Origin: Pseudoxanthomonas kaohsiungensis
GTDB lineage: Bacteria; Pseudomonadota; Gammaproteobacteria; Xanthomonadales; Xanthomonadaceae
NCBI RefSeq assembly: GCF_010211765.1
Contig: NZ_PDWO01000009.1
Span: forward strand, 1 to 64,000
Direction: 5' to 3'
Length of the DNA stretch: 64,000 nt
The notes under the pieces were generated by a model. It was not told where the DNA came from. It saw nothing but the letters and a program-made list of their open reading frames with translations, and made no database searches. Positions 26,634 to 34,185 of this stretch are shown here, piece after piece. Made by a program: the position numbers and the translations under genes. Each line of letters opens with the position of its first letter. Within the stretch, counting starts at the first letter, position 1.

Positions 26634-27269
26634 GTGTACACCCCGTCCGCCTTCGCCGAGCAGGACCTGGCCGGCCTGGACTGGCTGCTGGCGCGCGACC
26701 CCTTCGCCACCCTGGTGACCCCCGGCGGCGACGGCTTGCCCGTGGCCACGCACCTGCCGGTGCTCTACGCCCGCCACGGCGGGCAGGTGCTGCTGGAAGG
26801 CCACTGGGCACGCCCCAATCCGCAAGCCGGCCATGCCGGCCCGGCGCTGCTGGTCGTGCACGGCCCGCACCACTACATCTCGCCGGGCTGGTATCCGGAC
26901 AAGGCGCAGGCTGCGCGCGTGCCGACCTGGAACTACGCCGCCGCGCACCTGTCCGGGACGCTGGAACCGCTGCACGAGGAGGCCGACCTGGCCTCGATCG
27001 TGGCCCGCCTGGGTGAGCGCTTCGAACCGCCCGTCGGCGGCCACTGGCGCTACGACCCGGACGACGAACGCGAACGCCGCCAGCTGCGCGGCATCGTCGG
27101 CTTCCGCTTCCACCCCAGCCGGATCGAACTGAAGTTCAAGCTCAACCAGAACCATCCGCCGGCCAATGTCGAGGGCGCCATCGCCGGCCTGCGCCGGCAG
27201 CCGGGCGACGCCGCGGCCGAGGTGGCGGCGCTGATGGCCGACCGCCTGGCCCGGCGACGCCCGGAGTGA
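26634..27269 (+). CDS. PaiB-like FMN-binding negative regulator family protein
   Basis: The 211-residue protein starts at GTG 26634, five bases after the preceding gene. It has the PaiB pattern: MYTPSAFAEQDLAGLDWLLARDPFATLVT, LEGHWARPNPQ, HGPHHYISPGWYP and VPTWNYAAAHLSG, with a split-barrel flavin-binding fold like pyridoxamine oxidases. The C-terminus GIVGFRFHPSRIELKFKLNQN is also typical. B. subtilis PaiB affects protease and sporulation genes; whether this protein regulates transcription or is a flavoenzyme is not settled. Confidence 0.88.
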   Translation: MYTPSAFAEQDLAGLDWLLARDPFATLVTPGGDGLPVATHLPVLYARHGGQVLLEGHWARPNPQAGHAGPALLVVHGPHHYISPGWYPDKAQAARVPTWNYAAAHLSGTLEPLHEEADLASIVARLGERFEPPVGGHWRYDPDDERERRQLRGIVGFRFHPSRIELKFKLNQNHPPANVEGAIAGLRRQPGDAAAEVAALMADRLARRRPE

Positions 27270-27333
27270 ATGGTCGCGCCGAGCCCGCGCCGGAGGGTGC
27301 GGCAACGCCGCCGTTGTCTGTGATAATGCCGGC

Positions 27334-27999
27334 ATGGCCGACGAACTCAACGAACTGATCCGCCGCAACCATGCCTGGTCCGAGCGCGTGCGCGCCGAGG
27401 ACCCGGAATTCTTCTCGCGGCTTTCCCAGCAGCAGGCGCCGGAGTACCTGTGGATCGGCTGTTCCGATTCGCGGGTGCCGGCCAACCAGATCATCGACAT
27501 GGCCCCGGGCGAGGTGTTCGTCCATCGCAATGTCGCCAACGTGGTGGTCCACACCGACCTCAACTGCCTGTCGGTGATCCAGTTCGCGGTGGACGTGCTG
27601 AAGGTCAAGCACATACTGGTGGTCGGCCACTACGGCTGTGGCGGCGTCTACGCCGGCCTGACGCGGCTGCGGCTGGGCCTGGTGGACAACTGGATCCGCC
27701 ACGTGACCGACGTGGCCGAGCGCCACTCCGAGTGCCTGCACGCCTCCGGCGGCCTTGAGCTGCAGCACGACCGCCTGTGCGAGCTCAACGTACTCGAGCA
27801 GGTGGTCAACGTGTGCCAGACCACCATCGTCCGCGACGCCTGGACGCGCGGCCAGGAACTGACCGTGCACGGCTGGGTCTACAGCCTCAAGGACGGCCGC
27901 GTGCACCACCTGGGCATGGACATCGATTCGATCGACTGCCTGACGGACAAGTACGACGCCGCCCTGGCCCGCATCCGCCAGGACCGCGAGAACCGCTGA
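27334..27999 (+). CDS. can: Beta-class carbonic anhydrase
   Basis: The 221-residue protein interconverts CO2 and bicarbonate. It carries the beta-class zinc set: Cys in [12 protein letters not shown] with its Asp-Arg pair, and His and Cys in [11 protein letters not shown]. Length and the opening [19 protein letters not shown] fit the Can/CynT2 type of proteobacteria. It lies alone between the PaiB-like gene and the kynurenine genes, with a short gap on each side. Confidence 0.96.
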   Translation: MADELNELIRRNHAWSERVRAEDPEFFSRLSQQQAPEYLWIGCSDSRVPANQIIDMAPGEVFVHRNVANVVVHTDLNCLSVIQFAVDVLKVKHILVVGHYGCGGVYAGLTRLRLGLVDNWIRHVTDVAERHSECLHASGGLELQHDRLCELNVLEQVVNVCQTTIVRDAWTRGQELTVHGWVYSLKDGRVHHLGMDIDSIDCLTDKYDAALARIRQDRENR

Positions 28000-28043
28000 T
28001 CCGCGCGCCCCGCGCCGTGACCGCATTGCCGCAGGAACCCGCC

Positions 28044-28607
28044 ATGCTGCCCGCCCCGCTCAACCTGCAGGCCTGGATCGAGGAACACCGCCACCTGCTC
28101 AAGCCGCCGGTCGGCAACAAGTGCATCTACGACGGCGACTTCATCGTGATGGTCGTGGGCGGCCCGAACGCGCGCACCGACTTCCACTGGGACGAGGGCC
28201 CGGAGTGGTTCTACCAGCTCGAGGGCGAGATGGTGCTGCGCATCCAGGAACACCCGGACGGCGGCGCGGGCAAGGTGCGCGACATCCCGATCCGCGCCGG
28301 CGAGATCTTCCTGCTGCCGCCGCGCGTCCCGCACTCGCCGCAGCGCCTGCCGGGCAGCGTCGGCCTGGTGGTCGAACGCCGGCGCCTGGCGCACGAGGAC
28401 GACGGCCTGCTGTGGTACTGCCAACAGTGCAACCACAAGCTGTACGAGGAATACTTCCACCTGCGCGACATCGAGCAGGACTTCCCGCCGGTGTTCGACC
28501 GGTTCTACGGCTCGGACGAGCACCGCACCTGCAAGCATTGCGGCCACCTCAATCCGCGCCCGGACCGCTACGACCCGCAGCCCGAATCGCTGGCCGACAT
28601 CACCTGA
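28044..28607 (+). CDS. nbaC: 3-hydroxyanthranilate 3,4-dioxygenase
   Basis: The 187-residue cupin enzyme opens the ring of 3-hydroxyanthranilate, giving the precursor of quinolinate and NAD. Candidate iron ligands are H48, E54 and H97 ([11 protein letters not shown] and RVPHSPQ). The bacterial second, rubredoxin-like iron site is present as C126-x2-C129 and C163-x2-C166. The ATG at 28044 follows a GCAGGAA. It is first of three kynurenine-pathway genes in tandem; kynureninase starts 34 bp later. Confidence 0.95.
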   Translation: MLPAPLNLQAWIEEHRHLLKPPVGNKCIYDGDFIVMVVGGPNARTDFHWDEGPEWFYQLEGEMVLRIQEHPDGGAGKVRDIPIRAGEIFLLPPRVPHSPQRLPGSVGLVVERRRLAHEDDGLLWYCQQCNHKLYEEYFHLRDIEQDFPPVFDRFYGSDEHRTCKHCGHLNPRPDRYDPQPESLADIT

Positions 28608-28641
28608 TGCGGCCGTGCCTCACCTTGCGCAACTGGAATCC

Positions 28642-29916
28642 ATGAGCCACGCCGACGCCCGCACCCACGCCCTGGCCATGGACGCCGCCGATCCGCTGCG
28701 CCCGTTCCGCGGCGAGTTCCTGATCCCCCGGCACGGCGACCGCGAGCAGACGTACTTCGTCGGCAACTCGCTGGGCCTGCAGCCGCGCGCCGCCCGTGCG
28801 CACGTGCTTGAGGTGCTCGACAAATGGGCCAGTGAAGCGGTCGAAGGCCATTTCAGTGGGGACACCGCCTGGATGACCTACCACGGCCTGGTGCGCGAGT
28901 CGCTGGCGCGGCTGGTCGGCGCGCAACCGCAGGAAGTGGTGGCGATGAACACGCTCACCGTGAACCTGCACCTGATGATGGCCAGCTTCTACCGGCCCAC
29001 CGCCGCGCGGCGGGCGATCCTGATCGAGGCCGGCGCGTTTCCCTCGGACCGGCACGCGGTCGAATCGCAGATCCGCCTGCACGGCTTCGATCCGGCCACC
29101 GACCTGGTCGAGGTGGAGGCGGACGAGCCCAACGGCACGATCTCGATGGCCGCCATCGAACGCGCCATTGCCGTCCATGGCCCCCGCCTGGCGCTGGTGC
29201 TGTGGCCGGGCATCCAGTACCGCACCGGGCAGGCCTTCGACCTGCCGGCGATCGCGCGCTTGGCCAGCGCCCAGGGCGCGGCGATCGGCTTCGACCTGGC
29301 CCACGCGGTCGGCAACCTGCCGCTGGCGCTGCACGACAGCGGCGCCGATTTCGCGGTCTGGTGCCACTACAAGTACGTCAATGCCGGGCCGGGCGCGGTC
29401 GCCGGCTGCTTCGTGCACGAACGCCACGGCCGTTCGGCGATGCCGCGCCTGGCCGGCTGGTGGGGCCATGATCCGGCCACCCGCTTCCGCATGGCGCCCG
29501 AATTCGTGCCCGCCCCCGGCGCCGACGGCTGGCAGCTGTCCAATCCACCGGTGCTGGCGCTGGCGCCCCTGCGCGCTTCGCTCGACCAGTTCGACCGCGC
29601 CGGCGGCATGGCCGCCCTGCGCGCCAAGTCGGAGAAGCTGACCGGCTTCCTGGAGACGCTGATCCGGCAACGGCTGGTCGGCACGCTGGACATCGTCACC
29701 CCCGCCGAGACCCAGCGCCGCGGCAGCCAGCTGTCGCTGCGCGTGGCCGGCGGTCGCGAACGCGGCCGGGAGCTGTTCGACTACCTGCGCGACACCGGCA
29801 TCCTCGGCGACTGGCGCGAGCCGGACATCATCCGCATCTCGCCCGCGCCGCTGTACAACCGCTTCGCCGACGTGCTGCGCTTCGTCGAGGAAGTGGAGCA
29901 CTGGCGCGGTGTGTGA
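28642..29916 (+). CDS. kynU: Kynureninase
   Basis: The 424-residue PLP enzyme cleaves 3-hydroxykynurenine or kynurenine to (hydroxy)anthranilate and alanine. It shows YFVGNSLGLQPRAA, SFYRPTAARRAILIEAGAFPSD and the PLP-lysine region WCHYKYVNAGPGAVAG. The ATG at 28642 (MSHADARTH) fits family starts; a GTG at 28615 would add nine residues. It is placed between the dioxygenase gene and the monooxygenase gene, which makes de novo NAD synthesis from tryptophan the likely purpose, as in other Xanthomonadaceae. Confidence 0.95.
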   Translation: MSHADARTHALAMDAADPLRPFRGEFLIPRHGDREQTYFVGNSLGLQPRAARAHVLEVLDKWASEAVEGHFSGDTAWMTYHGLVRESLARLVGAQPQEVVAMNTLTVNLHLMMASFYRPTAARRAILIEAGAFPSDRHAVESQIRLHGFDPATDLVEVEADEPNGTISMAAIERAIAVHGPRLALVLWPGIQYRTGQAFDLPAIARLASAQGAAIGFDLAHAVGNLPLALHDSGADFAVWCHYKYVNAGPGAVAGCFVHERHGRSAMPRLAGWWGHDPATRFRMAPEFVPAPGADGWQLSNPPVLALAPLRASLDQFDRAGGMAALRAKSEKLTGFLETLIRQRLVGTLDIVTPAETQRRGSQLSLRVAGGRERGRELFDYLRDTGILGDWREPDIIRISPAPLYNRFADVLRFVEEVEHWRGV

Positions 29917-29983
29917 CCAGGCGCCCCCGGACAACAGCCGGACCGCCGTCCCCGGCGGGGACGCGGACGATGGAGAGCAACGA

Positions 29984-31366
29984 TTGGACGGCGACCGGCA
30001 CCGCGAGCTGACCCTGATCGGCGCCGGCCTCGCCGGCTCTCTGCTGGCGATCCTGCTGTCGCAGCGCGGCTGGAAGGTCACCGTCTACGAGCGCCGCGGC
30101 GACCCGCGGATCAAGGGCTACGAATCCGGGCGCTCGATCAACCTGGCCCTGGCCGAGCGCGGACGCCACGCGCTGCGCACGGCGGGCGTCGACGAGGCGG
30201 TGATGGCGCAGGCGGTGATGATGCGCGGGCGCATGATCCACGGCCTGGACGGCTCGCTGCAGCTGCAGCCCTACGGCCGCGACGATTCGGAAGTGATCTG
30301 GTCGGTGCACCGCGCCGACCTCAACATCACCCTGCTGCAGGCCGCCGAACGGGCCGGCGCCACCATCCATTTCCATCGCCGGCTGCATACGGTGGACTTC
30401 GACGCCGGCTACGCCCGGCTGATCGACGACCGCGACGACCAGCCGCAGGACATCCGCTTCTCGACCCTGATCGGCAGCGACGGCGCCGGGTCGGCGCTGC
30501 GCGCGGAGATGGTGCGCAGGGCCGGAATCGGCGAGCGCACCGAATTCCTCGACCATTCCTACAAGGAACTGACCATCCCGCCGGCGGACGACGGCGGTTT
30601 CCGGATCGAGCCGAACGCGCTGCACATCTGGCCGCGCGGCCGCTACATGTGCATCGCCCTGCCCAACGACGAGCGGACCTTCACCGTCACCCTGTTCCTG
30701 CCCAACCACGCCGCGCCGGGCAGCGGCGATCCCAGCTTCGCCAGCGTGCGCAGCGGCACGGAGGTTCGCGCGCTGTTCGCCCGCGACTTCCCCGATGCGC
30801 TGCCGCTGATCCCCGACCTGGAACAGGACTGGGAGCACCACCCGCCCGGCCTGCTGGGCACGCTGTACCTGGATCGCTGGCACCTGGGCGCACGGGCCGT
30901 CGTGCTGGGCGACGCCGCCCACGCGATGGTGCCGTTCCACGGCCAGGGCATGAATTGCGCCTTCGAGGATTGCGTGGCGCTGGCCGATGCGATGGACCGC
31001 GAGGCTTCGCTGGCGCAGGCCTTCGCCGCGTTCGAGCAGGAGCGCAAGCCCAACGCCGCGGCGATCCAGGCCATGGCGCTGGAGAACTACATCGAGATGC
31101 GCGACCGGGTGGACGATCCGGCCTTCCTGCTGCAGCGCGAACTGGAGCGGGCCCTGCAGCACCGCCACCCGACCCGCTTCGTGCCGCACTACACGATGGT
31201 CACCTTCATGCGCACGCCGTACGCGGTGGCGCTGGAACGCAGCGAGATCCAGCGCGAGCTGCTGGTGGAGGCGACGCAGGGACGCCGCGACCTGTCCGGC
31301 ATCGACTGGGAGGCGCTTGGCCGCCGCGTGCACGAACGCCTGCCGGTCCTGGAGGGCGCGCACTGA
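29984..31366 (+). CDS. kmo: Kynurenine 3-monooxygenase
   Basis: The FAD enzyme hydroxylates kynurenine. It shows the dinucleotide motif LTLIGAGLAGSLLAILLSQRG, KGYESGRSINLALAERGRHAL, and a second FAD motif GDAAHAMVPFHGQGMNCAFED. The C-terminal helix that anchors the mitochondrial enzyme is not evident. Start choice is open: TTG at 29984 (460 residues, GGAGAG ribosome site) gives the usual family length. GTG at 29909 would overlap kynU by 8 bases and add a 25-residue non-homologous leader. It is third of the kynurenine genes. Confidence 0.93.
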   Translation: MDGDRHRELTLIGAGLAGSLLAILLSQRGWKVTVYERRGDPRIKGYESGRSINLALAERGRHALRTAGVDEAVMAQAVMMRGRMIHGLDGSLQLQPYGRDDSEVIWSVHRADLNITLLQAAERAGATIHFHRRLHTVDFDAGYARLIDDRDDQPQDIRFSTLIGSDGAGSALRAEMVRRAGIGERTEFLDHSYKELTIPPADDGGFRIEPNALHIWPRGRYMCIALPNDERTFTVTLFLPNHAAPGSGDPSFASVRSGTEVRALFARDFPDALPLIPDLEQDWEHHPPGLLGTLYLDRWHLGARAVVLGDAAHAMVPFHGQGMNCAFEDCVALADAMDREASLAQAFAAFEQERKPNAAAIQAMALENYIEMRDRVDDPAFLLQRELERALQHRHPTRFVPHYTMVTFMRTPYAVALERSEIQRELLVEATQGRRDLSGIDWEALGRRVHERLPVLEGAH

Positions 31367-31371
31367 CGCGC

Positions 31372-32817
31372 ATGCCGATGCCCGACAGCTTCCTGTTCTA
31401 CGACCTGGAGACCTTCGGCGCCGACCCGCGCCGCAGCCGCATCGCCCAGTTCGCCGCGGTGCGCACCGACGCGCAACTGCAGGTGATCGAGGAACCGGTC
31501 AGCCTGTTCGTGCAGCCGGCCGACGACCTGCTGCCCTCCCCCGTCGCCACCCTGATCACCGGCATCACCCCGCAGCAGGCGCTGCGCGACGGCCTGCCCG
31601 AGGCCGAGGCGGCCGCGCGCATCGTCGAGGAGATGGTGCGCCCGGGCACCTGCACCCTGGGCTACAACTCGCTGCGGTTCGACGACGAGTTCGTCCGCCA
31701 TACGCTCTTCCGCAACTTCTTCGATCCCTACGAGCGCGAATGGCGCGGCGGCAACTCGCGCTGGGACCTGCTCGACGTGCTGCGGCTGTCCCACGCATTG
31801 CGGCCGGACGGCATCACCTGGCCCAGGCGCGAGGACGGCGCGACCTCGTTCCGGCTCGAACACCTGGCCCTGGCCAACCACGTGCGCGAAGGCGATGCCC
31901 ACGAGGCGCTGTCGGACGTGCATGCCACCATCGGCCTGGCCCGCCTGCTGCGCCAGGCGCAGCCCCGGCTCTGGGACTACGCGCTGAAGCTGCGCGACAA
32001 GCGCCATGCCGCCGGCCTGCTGGACACCTTCGCCATGCAGCCGGTGCTGCACGTCTCGCAGCGCTATCCGGCCAGCCGGCTGTGCGCGGCCGCGGTGCTT
32101 CCGCTGGCCGCGCACCCGTCGATCTCCAACCGGGTGATCGTGTTCGACCTGGACGGGGACGAGGACGCGCTGCTGGAGCAGGACGCCGGCGATATCGCCG
32201 ACCGGCTCTACACGCCGGCGGCGGACCTGCCGCCGGGCGTGGACCGGGTTCCGCTGAAGGAAGTGCACCTGAACCGCTCGCCGATGCTGGTGCCGTGGGC
32301 GCACCTGCGCGGCGAGGATTTCCAGCGCCTGGGCATCGACCCGGACGCGGCGCAGGCCAAGGCCGCGCGCCTGCGTGCGCACGGCCCGGTGCTGGCCGAG
32401 AAGGCGCGGCAGGTCTTCGCCGGCGGCCGCGAGCACGCCGAAGCCGACGTCGACGGTTCCCTGTACGCGGGCTTCTGCGGCGACGGCGACCGGCGCCTGT
32501 GCACGCAGGTGCGCTCGACCGCGCCGGCCGGGCTGGGCGCGCGCGCGTTCGACTTCCGCGACGGGCGCCTGCCCGAACTGCTGTTCCGCTACCGCGCGCG
32601 CAACTGGCCCCAGACCCTGGACCCTGGCGAGCGCGCACGCTGGGACGACTACCGGCGCCGCCGGCTGACCCGCGACGAAGGCCTGTCCGAATACACCTTC
32701 GACGGCTACTTCGCCGAAATCGCCGCCCTGCGCGCCGCCCATGCCGGCGATGGCGGCAAACTCGCCCTGCTCGACCGGATCGAGCAATGGGGGCGCGATC
32801 TCCAGGGAGGACTATGA
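31372..32817 (+). CDS. sbcB: Exodeoxyribonuclease I
   Basis: The 481-residue nuclease degrades single-stranded DNA 3' to 5' and acts in recombination and mismatch repair. The DEDD exonuclease fold is shown by DLETFG near the N-terminus, CTLGYNSLRFDDEFVRHTLFRNFFDPYEREW and HEALSDVHATIGLARLL. SH3-like and C-terminal domains follow. Two ATGs six bases apart (31372, 31378) are possible starts. The stop overlaps the start of the DUF2461 gene as ATGA. Confidence 0.95.
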   Translation: MPMPDSFLFYDLETFGADPRRSRIAQFAAVRTDAQLQVIEEPVSLFVQPADDLLPSPVATLITGITPQQALRDGLPEAEAAARIVEEMVRPGTCTLGYNSLRFDDEFVRHTLFRNFFDPYEREWRGGNSRWDLLDVLRLSHALRPDGITWPRREDGATSFRLEHLALANHVREGDAHEALSDVHATIGLARLLRQAQPRLWDYALKLRDKRHAAGLLDTFAMQPVLHVSQRYPASRLCAAAVLPLAAHPSISNRVIVFDLDGDEDALLEQDAGDIADRLYTPAADLPPGVDRVPLKEVHLNRSPMLVPWAHLRGEDFQRLGIDPDAAQAKAARLRAHGPVLAEKARQVFAGGREHAEADVDGSLYAGFCGDGDRRLCTQVRSTAPAGLGARAFDFRDGRLPELLFRYRARNWPQTLDPGERARWDDYRRRRLTRDEGLSEYTFDGYFAEIAALRAAHAGDGGKLALLDRIEQWGRDLQGGL

Positions 32818-33500
32818 GCCGCTACTTCGACGATGCCAGCTTCAGGTTCCTGCGCGGCCTGGCCCGGCACAACGACAAGGCCTGGTTCGAGTCGCACCGG
32901 CAGGACTACGAGGCGCACGTCCGCCAGCCGTTCCTGCGCCTGATCACCGACCTGCAGCCGGCGCTGGCCGCGGTCAGCCCGCACTTCCGCGCCGACCCGC
33001 GCACGGTCGGCGGTTCGCTGTTCCGCATCCACCGCGACGCGCGCTTCTCGAGCGACAAGTCGCCGTACAAGCCCTGGCAGGGCGCGCGCCTGTTCCACGA
33101 GCGCCGCCGCGAAGTCGCCGCGCCGTCGTTCTACATCCACCTGCAGCCCGGCGGGAGCTTCGTCGGCGGCGGACTGTGGCACCCGGAACCCGACACCCAG
33201 CGGCGCGTGCGCCAGTTCATCCTCGACAACCCCGGCTCATGGAAGAAGGTCGCGCACGCGCCCGCCCTGCGCCGGCGCTTCGACCTGGACGACAGCGAGG
33301 TGCTGTCGCGCCCGCCGCGCGGCTTCCCCGCCGACTTCGAGTTCATCGACGACCTCAAGCACCGCAACTGGGTACTCTGGCGTTCGCTGGACGACGCGGC
33401 CATGACCGGCCCGCGCCTGAAGAAGACGCTGGAGACCGACCTGGCCGCACTCGGCCCGTTCATCGACTACCTCTGCGCCGCACTGGACCTGGAGTTCTGA
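32814..33500 (+). CDS. DUF2461 family protein
   Basis: The 228-residue protein shows the family pattern: FDDASFRFLRGLARHNDKAWFESHR, then GSLFRIHRDARFSSDKSPYKP and a late GLWHPEPDTQRRVRQFI. No signal peptide or membrane segment is visible. The function of the family is not known to me. It is translationally coupled to sbcB by an ATGA overlap and lies five bases before the DUF2939 gene, so the three are probably one operon. Confidence 0.88.
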   Translation: MSRYFDDASFRFLRGLARHNDKAWFESHRQDYEAHVRQPFLRLITDLQPALAAVSPHFRADPRTVGGSLFRIHRDARFSSDKSPYKPWQGARLFHERRREVAAPSFYIHLQPGGSFVGGGLWHPEPDTQRRVRQFILDNPGSWKKVAHAPALRRRFDLDDSEVLSRPPRGFPADFEFIDDLKHRNWVLWRSLDDAAMTGPRLKKTLETDLAALGPFIDYLCAALDLEF

Positions 33501-33504
33501 CGCC

Positions 33505-34107
33505 ATGGCCGCTCCCGCACCGGGCACGATCCGCAAGCCGCCGCGCCGCGCGCCCTGGATCGTGGCGGCGGTGGTGCTGGCCGCGCTGGCACTGGTGGCC
33601 TGGGTGGCCGCCGGGCCGTGGCTGGCGATCCGCGGCATCGAACGGGCGATCGCCCAGCGCGATACCGCCGCGCTGGAGCGCCATGTGGATTTCCCGCGCC
33701 TGCGGGTGAACCTGAAGGCCCAGCTCGACGACCGCATGGTCCGCGCCGCCGGGCAGGACATCGCTTCCAACCCGCTGGGCGCGATCGCGCTGGCGATGGC
33801 CGGCGGCGCCACCGGCGTGGCGGTGGATACGCTGGCCACGCCGCTGGGCATCGGCGCGCTGCTGCAGGGCCATGCGCTCTGGCAACGGGCCGGGGGGCGC
33901 ACCGTCGGCGGCGACACCTGGGCGCCGGCCGAACCGGCGCGCCCGCTTCAGGGCGCGCGCCTGCGCTACGAATCGCCGTCGCGCTTCACCGGCACGGTGG
34001 ACCATGGCGACGGCCGCCGGACCGTGTTCGTCCTGCAGCGCCAGGGCCTGCGCTGGCGCCTGGTCGACATCCGCCTGCCCGAGGACCTGTCGGCCTACCT
34101 GCGCTGA
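33505..34107 (+). CDS. DUF2939 family membrane-anchored protein
   Basis: The 200-residue protein has a basic start and one membrane helix (about residues 18-41, WIVAAVVLAALALVAWVAA). The rest would lie in the periplasm with the family pattern GPWLAIRGIERAIAQRDTAALERHVDFPRLRVNLK. Function is unknown. It ends the likely sbcB operon; 78 bp separate it from the muramidase-protease fusion gene. Confidence 0.82.
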   Translation: MAAPAPGTIRKPPRRAPWIVAAVVLAALALVAWVAAGPWLAIRGIERAIAQRDTAALERHVDFPRLRVNLKAQLDDRMVRAAGQDIASNPLGAIALAMAGGATGVAVDTLATPLGIGALLQGHALWQRAGGRTVGGDTWAPAEPARPLQGARLRYESPSRFTGTVDHGDGRRTVFVLQRQGLRWRLVDIRLPEDLSAYLR

Positions 34108-34185
34108 AGCCTTCAAGCGGCGGTGTCCTGGATGCCAGCCCAACTGCGTTGACCTCGTAGTCACCCGCACAGGAGTGGAGCCCGC